Source: Nostoc sp. FACHB-152 (GTDB lineage: Bacteria > Cyanobacteriota > Cyanobacteriia > Cyanobacteriales > Nostocaceae). Taken from it: a stretch of 64,000 nt of DNA. A program made the translations under genes and the position numbers. Shown piece after piece: positions 17,832 through 28,240 of the stretch. Position 1 is the first letter of the stretch; each line of letters opens with the position of its first letter. The notes beneath the pieces are model-generated. The model saw only the letters and a list, made by a program, of their open reading frames with translations. It was not told where the DNA came from and made no database searches. Location: the NCBI RefSeq assembly GCF_014697475.1, contig NZ_JACJRV010000019.1, positions 33,313-97,312 on the forward strand, read 5' to 3'.

Positions 17832-19025
17832 CTAATTAAAAGTAACTTTTAGCAAAGATAAGTCATCTTCAAGAACCTGTTGGCTGTTTAGTGACATGAT
17901 TTGCATTAATATATCTTGGAGATGATAATTATTTACTTGGTTATATTTGATTAGTATGTCAATTAAAGCCTTGATTCCTAAAATCTTACCGTCTCGCTGA
18001 TTAATTTCATAAATACCATCACTAAAGATGTAGAGAGTGCTGTTTGCTTCAACTTCAAAAACAGCATTTGTGAATTCAACATTTGGCAAAAAGCCTATAG
18101 GTAAGTCTAAAGAATTTAGTTGTTTAACTTGAAAGTCTGTTGGAGATTTACCAGATAATAAGACAGCAGGTGGATGTCCAGCATTAGCGTAAACAAGTTG
18201 ATGTTTAATCCGGTGATAAACTCCATACCAGATTGTGAAGTATTTAGCACCGTGATTACTCATCTGGAATACATTATTAAGTGATTTCAAAACTTCGCTC
18301 GGCTGATAAAAATTAGTGTTAGCTAAAGATTGCGATCGCAAAATATTCAAGACAGACATAGATAATAAGGCAGAACCTACTCCATGCCCTGATACATCTA
18401 ACAAATAAATTACTAAATTATCTTCATCAAGCCAGTAATAATCAAAGCAGTCACCTCCTAACTGTGCAGAGGGAACAAAGAGAGCTTCTGTTGTGACGTT
18501 TCCTGTAAGTGGCTCAGGTAAGAGTGATTGTACATAATCAGCAGCCTCGGCTAAATCTGCTTCTAAAATTTGCTTTTGGGTTTGTAAATTCTGGTTGAGT
18601 ATTTCTAAAGTTTGCTTTTGACTGTGTAAAGCCTGATTTAGTTGATATAGTCTGAGTCCTGCTCTTATCCTTGCTTTTAATTCATTCATTTCTATTGGCT
18701 TAGAGACAAATTCATCTGCTCCAGCATCAAGTCCTTTAACTCTATCTTCTTCTTCTCCCGGTGCTGCACCCTTAGCAGTTAGCAAAATAAAAAAGGTAGT
18801 TGACAAATCTGGTTCCGCTTTAATTTGGCGGCACACTTCCAAGCCGTCTAATTCTGACATCACCCAATCACAGATAATCAACGCAGGACGTAATAGTCGT
18901 GCTTGTATAATTCCTTCCTGACCATTGCTAACAACAGTAGTATCGTAACCTTGATTATGAAGTGTTCTTTTTAAGACTGCTCGTACAATTGGATCGTCAT
19001 CAATCACTAAAATTTTTATCATCAA
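17832..19025 (-). CDS. Response regulator with PP2C (SpoIIE/RsbU) phosphatase output
   Basis: 397 residues. The N-terminal receiver has the acidic pocket Asp9-Asp11, phospho-acceptor Asp53 (ICDWVMSELDG), Thr83 and Lys109. A coiled-coil linker spans about 125-160 (repeated LNQNLQTQKQILE-like heptads). The PP2C-type domain from about 170 contains LGGDCFDYYW, LLDVSGHGVGSALLSM and SDGIYE, with the Asp residues that bind Mn/Mg. It should dephosphorylate the STAS protein when its receiver is phosphorylated. It converges with the STAS gene (39-base gap) and diverges from the kinase gene. No histidine kinase is next to it, except perhaps the hybrid kinase at 19761. Confidence 0.93.
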   Translation of the reverse strand: MMIKILVIDDDPIVRAVLKRTLHNQGYDTTVVSNGQEGIIQARLLRPALIICDWVMSELDGLEVCRQIKAEPDLSTTFFILLTAKGAAPGEEEDRVKGLDAGADEFVSKPIEMNELKARIRAGLRLYQLNQALHSQKQTLEILNQNLQTQKQILEADLAEAADYVQSLLPEPLTGNVTTEALFVPSAQLGGDCFDYYWLDEDNLVIYLLDVSGHGVGSALLSMSVLNILRSQSLANTNFYQPSEVLKSLNNVFQMSNHGAKYFTIWYGVYHRIKHQLVYANAGHPPAVLLSGKSPTDFQVKQLNSLDLPIGFLPNVEFTNAVFEVEANSTLYIFSDGIYEINQRDGKILGIKALIDILIKYNQVNNYHLQDILMQIMSLNSQQVLEDDLSLLKVTFN

Positions 19026-19167
19026 ATCTAATATTAAATGAAATAATAATTAATTGATTGCTTGCTCTAAGTTACTTATTTTTCCCTAAGTGACCTATAG
19101 TAAATATACTCAAATTAAATAAATAATTTTCGCTTAGGATTAAGTCAGAGTTTTTGTGTGACGCATA

Positions 19168-19584
19168 GTGAAGAGTCAAATTAATTTAAGGGTCAATACA
19201 GACTTAGGGGTGTTATCTAGTGTTCTATCTTGGTTTGATCAAATTAATATTCCACCCATTAGTAATCAACAAATATGGTGGCAATGTCAAACATTAATGA
19301 TAGAAGGCTTTACTAATATTGTTGAACACGCACATAAAGGCTTACCAAAAGAGACTCCTATCGAAATTGAAGTTTTGCGCTCAGATAAGTCTATAAAAAT
19401 ACATATACTATCTCAAGGTGCGCCTTTTGATTTAGAGCAGCAATTACAAGTACAGTCTGAATTAGCAGACAATGAACTAGAGCGTGGACGCGGCTTAAAA
19501 ATTATGGCGGCGATCGCAGATAAATTGAGTTACGAAAAGATTGACGATAATCGTTATTGTTTATTTATCGGTAAATGTTATTAA
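19168..19584 (+). CDS. RsbW-like serine kinase (anti-sigma factor)
   Basis: 138 residues from a GTG codon. The fold is a GHKL ATPase: N-box MIEGFTNIVEHAHKG, where Glu and Asn bind Mg-ATP, and the G-box ERGRGLKIMAAIADK near the C-terminus. It lacks a dimerisation His domain, as expected for RsbW/SpoIIAB-type serine kinases that phosphorylate STAS antagonists. It is transcribed away from the REC-PP2C gene across 142 bases of AT-rich DNA that must hold both promoters. The binding target released by the switch (a sigma factor or another effector) is not visible in the window. Confidence 0.88.
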   Translation: MKSQINLRVNTDLGVLSSVLSWFDQINIPPISNQQIWWQCQTLMIEGFTNIVEHAHKGLPKETPIEIEVLRSDKSIKIHILSQGAPFDLEQQLQVQSELADNELERGRGLKIMAAIADKLSYEKIDDNRYCLFIGKCY

Positions 19585-19760
19585 AAATAGGTAACAGGTT
19601 ATAGGTAAGATTAAACAAATTTGAAAGTATTTTCCTAGATCGACTTTTGTTTAAAATTTTTACTTCATCCACAGACAATCTTCTGTATTTTTATAATTCA
19701 TAGGATGAAATGTTATTAAACACCAAATAAATTTCAATTCTGTAACCTTTAACCTATAAC

Positions 19761-22700
19761 CTAGTTTTTTAAAAAATCTTGAATCTGCTTGATAGATTCT
19801 TCTAATTCAGCAATTATTTGGCTTGTACCTCTACGCTCTTGATTACGAGCGCATAGTTCAAGTTTTTCCGCAGCTAGGCGCATAAATGTCGCTCCAATAT
19901 TAGCACTAGCACCTTTAATTTGATGAGCTTCGTGAGCCACTTGCCGAAAATCACTAGAAGCGATCGCTGCTTTGACTATTTCTATCCGAGGTTGTATATC
20001 TTCAACAAATAATTCTAATAAAGTAATTTCAAATTCTGCGTCGTTTTCTGAAAGTTGATGCAGGTGTTCCCAATCAATTGGCAAGGTATTTATATTCAAC
20101 TCTGGATGAGCAATTTGAGCTTCAGATTTTATACTATCTTGCCGTTGCAATATAACTTTAATCCATTTTTCTAATGATGCCACCAAGTTTTCTTTTAATA
20201 CAGGCTTACTCAGATAATCGTCCATACCTGCATCTAAGCACATCTTTTGGTCTTCTACCATAGCATTAGCTGTCATGGCAATAATTACAGGACGATGAGT
20301 AATACAACAGCTTGCTTGCCGCCGATAAATTTCTTTTGTGGTTTCCCAACCATCAAGAATTGGCATTTGGCAATCCATCAAAATCAAATCATATGAAATT
20401 TTTTCTAGTAGTTGTAAAACTTCTTCGCCATTAGCAGCAACATCGGCATTGTAGCCTAAATTTTGAATTTGTTTAAGCGCGACTTTTTGATTGACTAAGT
20501 TATCTTCAGCTAGCAAAATCTTAATTTTAGGCAAATCTATAGAAGTGCGATCGCTTTTGTTTTGGTAATTTTCTATTTCTAAATTCAAACTTTTTTGATT
20601 AACGTTAGCTCTAGTTTCTAAAACAGCCATAAAAGTATCGAGCAGCCGAGATGCTTTAATAGGTTTAGTTAAATAAGCAGCAAAGCCAATCTTGATTGCT
20701 CGCTGTATTTCATCTCGTTGATTGGTAGAAGTTAGCATAATTAAGGGGATTGCAGCAGTAGCAAAATTTGCCTTAATTTGTTCTCCTAAAGACATCCCAT
20801 CAATTTCAGACCTCTGCATATCAATTAAAATAAAATCATAAGGCTGTTGTTGTTCACAAGCTGCTGCAATAGCATTGAGAGCAACAACTACACTCTCTGC
20901 TTTATCTACTTGCATTCCCCAACTGGTAGCTTGATAGTAGATAATTTCGTAATTAGTCGCCTGATTATCAACTACCAACAAGCGGCGATTAATTAAATTT
21001 TCAGTGTTGATTAGTGAAGGGGCAGGTTGGAGTTGTTTGGTAAAAGGAATCTCAAACCAAAACTTAGAGCCTTGTTTCCACTGACTTTCTATACCAATTT
21101 CTCCTCCCATTAAAGTTACTAGTTGCTTACAAATAGCTAATCCTAAACCTGTGCCACCATACTTACGAGTAGTAGAAGCATCCACTTGGGTAAATGGTGT
21201 GAACAGTCGGCTTTGGTCTTCTAATATAATACCTAATCCAGTATCTATGACTGTGAAAAAAATAGTAGCTGTAGTGGGAGTTTCGGAGCGCAATTCTGCC
21301 GTGATCACAACTTCCCCTTGGCTGGTAAACTTGATGGCATTATTTATTAAGTTCATCAGAATTTGCCGCAAGCGACCAGCATCACCTTGGAGTTGTGTAG
21401 GAACATGAGGATAGATTAATGCTGCAATTTCTAATCCTTTTTTATGAGCTTGGATAGCTAATAAATCTAATACTTCTTCAATACAATTAGATAAATCAAA
21501 ATTGAGAGTTTCTAATGCCATTTCTCCAGCTTCAAGTTTAGATAAATCTAAAATCTCGTTAATTAGGCTTAAAAGGGCATCACCACTAATCCGAATTGTT
21601 TCGATAAAATCTTGCTGCTCTGGGTTGAGTGGAGTGTCTAACATCAAGCTAGTCATACCTAATACCGCATTCATCGGTGTCCGGATTTCATGGCTCATAT
21701 TGGCTAAAAAAGCACTTTTTGCTTGAGAGGCTAGTTCCGCTTGCCGACGGGCAACTTCAAGTTCTTGTCGTTGTCGAGTCTCGACTTCTAATAGTTGGGC
21801 TTGGGTGATAGCAATGCCGACTTGATCTGCTATTTCTCGCAAAAGATGAGTTTCAAAACTTGACCATTGGCTAGAGGTAGCGCACTGATGAACAATTAGT
21901 AAACCACAAAGTTCTTCTTTAATCAGAATCGGTACAATCAAGTTAGCTTTGACTTCAAACTGTTGTAATAGTTTTATATTGCTTTGTTGTATTTCTAGCA
22001 AATCCAAATTAGCGATCGCATCATTTCGCTTAAGACGATACTGTTGTAGACAATATTGCTGTTGATATTCGGTTTGCAAGTAATCATTAGCCATCTTGTG
22101 TCCTTTAATTGGCTGCCACTCAGAAACCACTGCTTCAATTAAAATACTTCCAGAACCATCTGCTAATAGTTGATAAATCAGCACTCGGTCAGTCTGGAGA
22201 ATTTTTTGCACCTCCTGAACAGTGATTTGAAGAATTTCTTCAATTTGTAAAGACTGCCGAATCTTGAGGGTAATTTCGGTAAATAATTGCGATCGCAAGT
22301 GTTGGCGTTGCAGTTCTTCCTCTGCTTGCTTGCGTTGGATAAACTGCCCCACTTGTTCGCCAACGGAATTCATGATTTTTAGCAAATCTTGGTCATATTG
22401 CTGACTCTGATGGCTAAAGCAGGTAATCACACCCAAGATTTTATGCTCACTTCTAATCGGAAAACCAAAAGCCCCATGCAGCCCTAATATTGCCGCAAAC
22501 TGACTGCGTACAAAATTGTCATCATGAACAATATCAGTCAGCCAAACAGGTTCACAACTAGCCCAAACTTTGCCAGGTAATCCGATTCCTGGTTTAAATA
22601 CGGTTTGCTGACTCAGTGTTTTAAACTCATACATCTCTAAAGATGCTCGATGCCATAAGTCAAAAAATCTGAGTACTTCTGCTGGCTGGTCTACCATCCA

Positions 22701-24434
22701 AATCTCACTCACATCCCATCCCAAGCTGTCACAAATCGCTTGCAAAATTTCGGGAGTTGCTGAGGCGATTGTATTGGACTCTGCTAAAATGCGCGTAATA
22801 GCATATTGTGCAGTTAAATGCTGTTGTGTGCGTTTGCGTTCTGTAATATCAATACCCGTACCAATAATGTATTTTACAGAACCTTCGTAGTCTTGAAGGA
22901 TAGTGTTTAACCATGCAATTAATTTTTTGCTACCATCCCTAGTTACCCAATAGTTTTCGTAATCTTGAGAGCCTTGTGTAATCTTACCTGCTTGCAACTG
23001 GGCAAAAACTACTTTGACTGGCTCTACTTCTTCAGGCAGTAAAAACAAATTCCAGAAATATCTACCTCTGACTTCATTAAATGAGTAACCTGTGATTTGC
23101 TCACAAGCTTGATTAAAGCGAACAATTTTTCCTTGCGAATCGAGAACTATTACTAACGCACTGGCTGTGTCTAGTACTGCTGAGATAAAGTTACGCTCAT
23201 CGTTGAGAGTATTTTCTATGGTCTTTCGCGCTGTGACTTCACAATAAATAAGGTAGTAGGTAACAGCAAGAACAACAAAACTAGAACAGATGGCGATCGC
23301 CAATATTAAAATTGTATTTTTAGCACTAGCTTTTGCTGCTTGTGATTCCTGCTGGAGTCGTTGCCGTTCTTCACTCTCCATCTCATGGATAATTTTGCGG
23401 ATGTTATCCATCAAATTTTGGCCTTTATTTGTCTGGATTAACTGTAATGAAGCCTCTAATCCCTGGTTTTGTCGCAAATCGATAGTTTGTTGGGTTTGAC
23501 TAAGTTTCGCTACTACTAAAGGTTTGAGCGTGTTGAGATGTTGGCGTTGTGTTAATTGAGTAAATGTTAAACTTCTGAGTTTTTTCAGTTGTCTATCTAC
23601 ATTTTTGATCGCTGCTTGATAGTGTTTCAGATAATCTTCTTGTCCAGTCAGAATATAACCGCGTTGTCCAGTTTCCGCATCTTTAATTTGAGATAATAGC
23701 GTTTCTAAATTATTAATCTTCTCTTGAGTTTTTCTAACTTGATTATTTGTATTAATTAAAACTTTTATACTTTGATAAGATAATCCACCTATTAACAGCA
23801 AAATTACGGATGCTAATCCAAAGCCGCCAGCAACCTTTTTAAAGAATTGCTGACGTACCTTCTGAGATTGTTGACGTTCTTGAGTAACAAGTGCCAAGCT
23901 AGCTAAATTCCGTCGCAATTCCATTTGCTTGATAACTTGGCGACCTAAAGTTCGCAACGCCTCAACCTGTTCGGCAGATAAGTTTCGTGGTACACGGTCA
24001 ATTACACACAGTGTTCCTAACGCGTAGCCTTCAGGGTTAGTTAGGGGTACACCAGCATAAAACCGGATATTAGGATCAGACGTAACTAATGGGTTATTGG
24101 CAAAGCGATCATCTGCTGTAGCATCAGGCACGATAAAAACATCAGGTTGTAAAATAGCATGGGCGCAAAATGCCAGATCTCTAGGTGTTTCTAAGGCATC
24201 TAGACCGACTTTTGATTTAAACCACTGACGATTTTTATCAATTAAACTGACTAAAGCGATCGGAGTACCACAAATATATGATGCTAAACGAGTGAGATCA
24301 TCAAAGGCGGCATCCGATTGAGTATCGAGAATTTTATACTCCAAAAGTGACTTTATTCTCTGTATTTCGTTATCAGGTAATGGTGCTTCCATCTTTAAAC
24401 TTGAGTGATAGATGAAGTGACTTGTTAAGGTCAA
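19761..24434 (-). CDS. Hybrid histidine kinase: GAF-CHASE3-PAS-GAF-GAF-HisKA-HATPase-REC-REC-HPt
   Basis: 1,557 residues; a start at Met15 ([12 protein letters not shown]) is also possible. Domains: GAF about 35-175; membrane helix about 200-222; CHASE3-like sensor to about 365 ([16 protein letters not shown]); second helix about 372-395; PAS about 410-530; GAF 545-700 and 715-880; HisKA with phospho-His in [18 protein letters not shown] near 918; HATPase to about 1135; REC1 about 1150-1270 with Asp near 1205 (ILIDMQRSE) but VDNQ in place of the usual acidic pair; REC2 about 1300-1425 with LLAEDN and LILMDCQMP; HPt near 1503 ([15 protein letters not shown]). It is a full phosphorelay in one chain. 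REC1 is probably degenerate. It lies next to the partner-switching genes on the opposite strand and could feed their receiver, but this is only proximity. Confidence 0.93.
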   Translation of the reverse strand: MTLTSHFIYHSSLKMEAPLPDNEIQRIKSLLEYKILDTQSDAAFDDLTRLASYICGTPIALVSLIDKNRQWFKSKVGLDALETPRDLAFCAHAILQPDVFIVPDATADDRFANNPLVTSDPNIRFYAGVPLTNPEGYALGTLCVIDRVPRNLSAEQVEALRTLGRQVIKQMELRRNLASLALVTQERQQSQKVRQQFFKKVAGGFGLASVILLLIGGLSYQSIKVLINTNNQVRKTQEKINNLETLLSQIKDAETGQRGYILTGQEDYLKHYQAAIKNVDRQLKKLRSLTFTQLTQRQHLNTLKPLVVAKLSQTQQTIDLRQNQGLEASLQLIQTNKGQNLMDNIRKIIHEMESEERQRLQQESQAAKASAKNTILILAIAICSSFVVLAVTYYLIYCEVTARKTIENTLNDERNFISAVLDTASALVIVLDSQGKIVRFNQACEQITGYSFNEVRGRYFWNLFLLPEEVEPVKVVFAQLQAGKITQGSQDYENYWVTRDGSKKLIAWLNTILQDYEGSVKYIIGTGIDITERKRTQQHLTAQYAITRILAESNTIASATPEILQAICDSLGWDVSEIWMVDQPAEVLRFFDLWHRASLEMYEFKTLSQQTVFKPGIGLPGKVWASCEPVWLTDIVHDDNFVRSQFAAILGLHGAFGFPIRSEHKILGVITCFSHQSQQYDQDLLKIMNSVGEQVGQFIQRKQAEEELQRQHLRSQLFTEITLKIRQSLQIEEILQITVQEVQKILQTDRVLIYQLLADGSGSILIEAVVSEWQPIKGHKMANDYLQTEYQQQYCLQQYRLKRNDAIANLDLLEIQQSNIKLLQQFEVKANLIVPILIKEELCGLLIVHQCATSSQWSSFETHLLREIADQVGIAITQAQLLEVETRQRQELEVARRQAELASQAKSAFLANMSHEIRTPMNAVLGMTSLMLDTPLNPEQQDFIETIRISGDALLSLINEILDLSKLEAGEMALETLNFDLSNCIEEVLDLLAIQAHKKGLEIAALIYPHVPTQLQGDAGRLRQILMNLINNAIKFTSQGEVVITAELRSETPTTATIFFTVIDTGLGIILEDQSRLFTPFTQVDASTTRKYGGTGLGLAICKQLVTLMGGEIGIESQWKQGSKFWFEIPFTKQLQPAPSLINTENLINRRLLVVDNQATNYEIIYYQATSWGMQVDKAESVVVALNAIAAACEQQQPYDFILIDMQRSEIDGMSLGEQIKANFATAAIPLIMLTSTNQRDEIQRAIKIGFAAYLTKPIKASRLLDTFMAVLETRANVNQKSLNLEIENYQNKSDRTSIDLPKIKILLAEDNLVNQKVALKQIQNLGYNADVAANGEEVLQLLEKISYDLILMDCQMPILDGWETTKEIYRRQASCCITHRPVIIAMTANAMVEDQKMCLDAGMDDYLSKPVLKENLVASLEKWIKVILQRQDSIKSEAQIAHPELNINTLPIDWEHLHQLSENDAEFEITLLELFVEDIQPRIEIVKAAIASSDFRQVAHEAHQIKGASANIGATFMRLAAEKLELCARNQERRGTSQIIAELEESIKQIQDFLKN

Positions 24435-24595
24435 CTAAGATTTGGCACCATTCTCAATAAGAATAAATAGTGAAAAAGGTGAGCAAACCGATTGAGTTAT
24501 TTATTACACAATGTGCTAATTATTCTGGCACAAGGTTTTTAAACCGTAATTATTGTTGAATAATTTAATTTCTGGAAGTCCCTAAACAGAAAAAT

Positions 24596-24615
24596 AACCC
24601 CCTAAAAAGGGGGTT
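24596..24615. repeat. Short C/G hairpin
   Basis: AACCCCCT and AGGGGGTT form an 8-bp stem around AAAA. It belongs to the repeat-rich stretch 24435-24776, which otherwise shows no gene; the promoter of the hybrid kinase should lie in 24435-24560. Confidence 0.5.
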
Positions 24616-24729
24616 GGTGGGATATGTGATAACTCATAATGCTAAACCCTATGTGAAGACTGGGTTATTATCTTCGACTTTGGCTATCTAATACCAATTC
24701 AAATAATGTTTGCAACAGATACCCCACCC

Positions 24730-24776
24730 GCCTGATGGCACCCTCCCCTTGCCAAGGGGAGGGTTGGGGAGGGGTC
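24730..24776. repeat. C/G-rich dispersed repeat at the IS982 break point
   Basis: CCCTCCCCTTGCCAAGGGGA followed by GGGTTGGGGAGGGGT forms a hairpin like those at 14404-14491. It abuts the truncated 3' end of the IS982 transposase and supplies its chance stop codon. Confidence 0.6.
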
Positions 24777-25115
24777 TTAAGGCATCAATTCCACAAACCG
24801 AGTGTAGCTGACCAAATTCGGAAATGCTTGATGCCAACTTTGAAGCACATCCAGAGTGTAGAATTCCTTGAAAGTCTTATATCCACTGCCATGAAATGCA
24901 ATGACTATTGTCATTACCTCTGATAAACACATCCTCGATTGACTGCGCCGCTCTCCAGCAGTAGACGGTAATTGTGGTATTTGTTGCCATAGATTTTCCC
25001 ATTGGTTACAGAAATCATCTACATCCCAGAATATTTGAGTGATATCGAGCCGAGATACAATGGTAGACATAGCGGAAAGTCTGAGCGGAGGCTTCCTCCG
25101 ATCAGAACTTTCCAA
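24777..25115 (-). pseudogene. IS982-family transposase, N-terminal fragment
   Basis: About 98 residues from the likely start at 25070 (MSTIVSRLDITQIFWDVDDF) to the break; a further 15 upstream codons come from a hairpin repeat. The blocks FCNQWENLWQQIPQLP, LSEVMTIVIAFHGSGYKTFK and SWHQAFPNLVSYTRFVELMP match the N-terminal part of IS982 transposases, which are normally about 290 residues. The catalytic DDE part is missing: the frame stops where the C/G repeat begins. This is a dead remnant. Confidence 0.8.
25074..25113. repeat. 40-bp small dispersed hairpin repeat
   Basis: GGAAAGT...GCGGAGG CTT CCTCCG...ACTTTCC is an almost perfect palindrome. It looks like one of the small hairpin repeats frequent in Nostocales genomes and sits just upstream of the transposase fragment. 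Confidence 0.55.
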
Positions 25116-25119
25116 GACA

Positions 25120-25159
25120 GCCGAGACCTTGATTTTTCTTAGATATTTTTAGTCTCGGC
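25120..25159 (+). terminator. Possible terminator hairpin
   Basis: GCCGAGAC and GTCTCGGC pair over a 24-base AT-rich spacer, followed by ATTTTTTTG. No plus-strand gene ends here, so it may instead be part of the IS982 end. From 25160 to 25450 there is a HIP1-like site near 25200 and an 18-base match (25266-25283) to the right end of the repeat at 43267-43535. Confidence 0.35.
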
Positions 25160-25450
25160 ATTTTTTTGTCACTTTTTCACAGATTCTCAATCAATCGTAG
25201 CGATCGCCTGAACAATACCCAATTGTGCAAATCTATACATGGCAAGCTTTTTTGGCTTTTTCTAACCGTCGAACTCACGTTAATCTAAACTTCAACTAAT
25301 TCTCCCAATTTTATGAAGCTAGTTTTCTGCTGAATGTGAACCCATTAGTATTTTCTAGTTTACTAACAATAGGTTAAAATTTTGTGAGCAATAAGCAACG
25401 TCATTCATAAAAACTAAAATTAGCACAAATTTTTCCAAGGATATGCAGTT

Positions 25451-25948
25451 ATGAGAAGTTTGAAACCTTTATTATCTTTATCATTGATAGCAGGATTTTG
25501 TCTTCCTGGTTATGGTCTATCACACGATATTAATACTTCGAGAGTAGAAGCACAATTGATGGCTCAAAATAGTTATCAATATTTGAATGCTCCAGTTAAA
25601 GTCACCTTAAACACGGAATTTGATCTGAAGTATGGACAGATAGCTTACCTGAGAACTGGAGGCATTGAAATCAAATTTTCTAAAGTTCTTCAAGACTCTA
25701 GATGTCCTTCTAACGTAACTTGTATTTGGCAAGGGCAAGTGATTATTGAATTAGAAATCCTACAATATGGGAGAAAAGTTTCCACATTAAACTTAACTCT
25801 TATCCCAGGTAGGGATGCTTCAGCAGTTCAGTTTTTCAACAAATATACAGTGAAATTAATAGATGTTTCACCTTACCCAAAGGATGGGCAGCAAATATTT
25901 CCCCAAAACTACATTGCTAGAATTGTTGTTACCAAAGAACGCCCCTAA
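25451..25948 (+). CDS. Secreted protein of unknown function with a Cys-pair motif
   Basis: 165 residues with a signal peptide at residues 1-22 (LLSLSLIAGFCLPGYG). A beta-rich domain follows. Its motif DSRCPSNVTCIWQGQ resembles a short Cys-Pro...Cys-x-Trp-x-Gly block seen in many small secreted bacterial proteins, with the two Cys probably forming a disulfide. AAGGAT lies about 10 bases before the ATG, a good ribosome site. It stands alone. The function is unknown. Confidence 0.75.
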   Translation: MRSLKPLLSLSLIAGFCLPGYGLSHDINTSRVEAQLMAQNSYQYLNAPVKVTLNTEFDLKYGQIAYLRTGGIEIKFSKVLQDSRCPSNVTCIWQGQVIIELEILQYGRKVSTLNLTLIPGRDASAVQFFNKYTVKLIDVSPYPKDGQQIFPQNYIARIVVTKERP

Positions 25949-26009
25949 AATCAAATTCCTAGTAAATAGAAAGAATAATTATTTTTTCTGACGCTAGTGA
26001 AATAATCTT

Positions 26010-26143
26010 CTAAGTAAGTAGGTGGGAAAAAACAAAACTATGTTAAGAAAGGTTAATCAGGCAGAAACCCTCTTTCCTCCAGCATAGCTGCCCCCTGCCT
26101 CCTGCCTTTTCCCAACTACAAATATTTACGCCGTTCTACTTAT
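26010..26143. repeat. Dispersed repeat R2, copy A
   Basis: About 134 bases. The left part TAAGTAAGTAGGTGGGAAAA, then AACAAAACTATGTTAAGAAAG, and the right part CAACTACAAATATTTACGCC recur in inverted orientation at 46541-46653. Partial copies lie at 44083-44109 and 44461-44530. The remaining gap around it (25949-26368) shows no gene. Confidence 0.7.
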
Positions 26144-26368
26144 AAGATTTCATAGCACAAGGCTTTGAGCAAAAACCTTATTTTCAGCTATTGAGTAAAA
26201 AATCAACACTCAAATTGCTATTGTGGCTGAGAGATGATTAGTACGCAGATTTGGATGTTTGGACAATCGCCCTCACCCAAAACTCGTAACACTCCGCCTG
26301 TTGATGATCCCTACTGCTCTTCCTTCTCCTTGCCTACAGTCTAAACTGCAAATTAAGTGATGAACAGC

Positions 26369-27352
26369 TTATTTTTTGCTGTCATAATGCTTATTAATTA
26401 CCTTAAATGAAAAATCTTTACCTTTGATTACTACACCTTCAAAGGGTTGTCCATCAACTTTTTCTAAATCTTCATCATACTTTTTGAGCAGGTCATAAGT
26501 TAAGACTACATTCTCCTCTAAGATATCTACGTATGGTAGTTCCAATTCTTTACAGACTTTACTAAAGTAATATTTATGCTCTTTGAAGGCATAGCGCATT
26601 TCATCAATCAGCCACACATTATAGAAGACTACATTTAAAGGGAGTTTGCTATGAGGATTATTTTTGGATGACTGAATACCTTGTCCGTATATCTCTCCCC
26701 TTAAAGCCAAGTTTACTTTATGAGTTTTGCAGTAGTAAGCTAACTTTTCATCAATATTCAGTTGAGTTACATGATGCGTATACTTATTAATTTTATTTAA
26801 ATCAATTTCTAAATTCCTACCACATACTTTGAAATTCCCATTTGCATAGTAATAGCTGACAGAACTACCATCTACTTTTAGTGTGACATCGACTAGCTGT
26901 CCTAAGTATTTATCTAAGGGTAATGATTGATAAAGAGTTTCGTTACTAGGAATAAGATTGTGAGGTAAGCCTGCTATGGCTCCTGGCTCTTCCGGTACAG
27001 GAGTAACATACTTAGTAATACCTAACATCTGGGATACTTCTTCTCCTACTTCATAGGAGCGCTCGCCTGGCAGTAAGCCAACTTTTTCTACTATCCCAAA
27101 ACTCCAATATCCTCTAAGTTTTTGTGCTTTAACTCTAGAAGGATTAAACTTTTTGTAAATTCCAGTCCAAGGCTCATCTGGTAAAACTGTATCTGGACGA
27201 ATTAAAATAACTTTTTCTCCTACCTTATAAATTCCTTTACCTACAATACAATTAAAGTTTAATACTTTGACAATCTCTAATCTTTTAACTTCAGGGTCTG
27301 GATGCTGAAGTATATCTACAATTTCTTCTATTGTCGCTAAACTGTTCATCAT
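26369..27352 (-). CDS. RNA ligase of the DRB0094 (Rnl5) type
   Basis: About 327 residues from the paired ATG codons at 27352/27349; the frame is open to 27406 but those 18 codons look non-native. An N-terminal domain with OB-fold character (about residues 30-130, YKVGEKVILIRPDTVLP) precedes the nucleotidyl-transferase core. That layout is typical of the Deinococcus DRB0094 ligase. Motif I is LKVDGSS, whose Lys (about residue 159) takes the AMP; motif III-like LALRGEIYGQG, motif IV FEGVVIKGKD and motif V SFKVINKHY follow. These enzymes seal RNA nicks, usually 3'-OH RNA ends on a template. No toxin nuclease or tRNA gene is adjacent, so its substrate is unknown. Confidence 0.88.
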   Translation of the reverse strand: MMNSLATIEEIVDILQHPDPEVKRLEIVKVLNFNCIVGKGIYKVGEKVILIRPDTVLPDEPWTGIYKKFNPSRVKAQKLRGYWSFGIVEKVGLLPGERSYEVGEEVSQMLGITKYVTPVPEEPGAIAGLPHNLIPSNETLYQSLPLDKYLGQLVDVTLKVDGSSVSYYYANGNFKVCGRNLEIDLNKINKYTHHVTQLNIDEKLAYYCKTHKVNLALRGEIYGQGIQSSKNNPHSKLPLNVVFYNVWLIDEMRYAFKEHKYYFSKVCKELELPYVDILEENVVLTYDLLKKYDEDLEKVDGQPFEGVVIKGKDFSFKVINKHYDSKK

Positions 27353-27519
27353 AAAAATCGGCAGAATTAGTCGCGGTGTAGGGAAACAGTGGGCTTTGAT
27401 GCCCACTAGACCGAATCCAATGACGTACCAGCGTTAAATATAGCTATCAACTTGATAATAACCCTCAGTAGTTTTTCTCATATTCCCCAATCACTTCATT
27501 CTTCAACACAGCTTCAACC

Positions 27520-27618
27520 ATGAAAATTAAATGGCGCAAATGGGAGAGAGAAGAAATAGAAATCCTCGAAGAAATGTCCGAAGCTTACACCCTTAAACAA
27601 ATAGCGAGGCGGCTATAG
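27520..27618 (+). pseudogene. N-terminal fragment of a helix-turn-helix-like protein
   Basis: 32 codons from the ATG at 27520: MKIKWRKWEREEIEILEEMS and then EAYTLKQIARRL before TAG. The KQIARRL end looks like the start of a helix-turn-helix. It is too short to be functional and is followed directly by another gene fragment. Confidence 0.4.
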
Positions 27619-27626
27619 CTGTTTAG

Positions 27627-27869
27627 TCGGAGTATCTTAACGAACACCTGGACGACGAAACCTTTACTCAGGCAGTCAAAGAAGCAGTTCTTTCACTTGA
27701 TTTCTTTCCCAGTACTAAGAAACTCGTAGAATTTGCCACTGTAAGTCAAGAAGTTCAAGCGATCGCTGATTGGCACACAATTCTAGCAGCTGCTGGAACA
27801 TCTTCCGAACAATGGCAACAAGAAATTCTTCAATCCTTGTGTGAACGCGCTCATATTTTGGGGTGGTGA
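27627..27869 (+). pseudogene. Internal or C-terminal gene fragment, unknown family
   Basis: The frame is open for 80 codons without a start: YLNEHLDDETFTQAVKEAVL, SLDFFPSTKKLVEFATVSQE, VQAIADWHTILAAAGTSSEQ, WQQEILQSLCERAHILGW. It reads as a genuine protein, mainly helical. The lack of a start and the TAG just upstream mark it as a remnant. The style (QAVKEAVL...DFFPS) resembles plasmid or phage replication accessory proteins, but this is uncertain. Confidence 0.45.
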
Positions 27870-28240
27870 GGTTGGTTTGTTGGCTGATTATCCCAAAAAT
27901 AAGGATATCGGCTCAACCGATACCCTTAGCATCACTTTGACATCAAGCAAACAATACCATACTTCCTTAGTCATGCTAAAACAGCCTATTCCCATTGACC
28001 CCACTTACCCGCCAGTTGTTCAAATGCTGCTGGTCAACTGCTATGACGCTGGTTTGCCTGTGGAGTGCTTACGGTTGTCTTGTGGGTACATCCCTTGTAT
28101 CTCTGCGTTGCGAGGACTTGGGAGATTGGTCGGAGTTGGGGGTGCTTGGGGTTCTTTCGGGATTGCCCTCTTGAGTTCTGTTGGGGGCGGTTGGTATCGG
28201 CGGCTACCATAAATAAATAACACTTTTGATTTGAGAAATC

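Noticed and set aside
27841..28212. Plus-strand frame of 123 codons starting at GTG
   Set aside because: It begins inside another gene fragment in a different frame and its C-terminal Gly-rich sequence looks non-coding.
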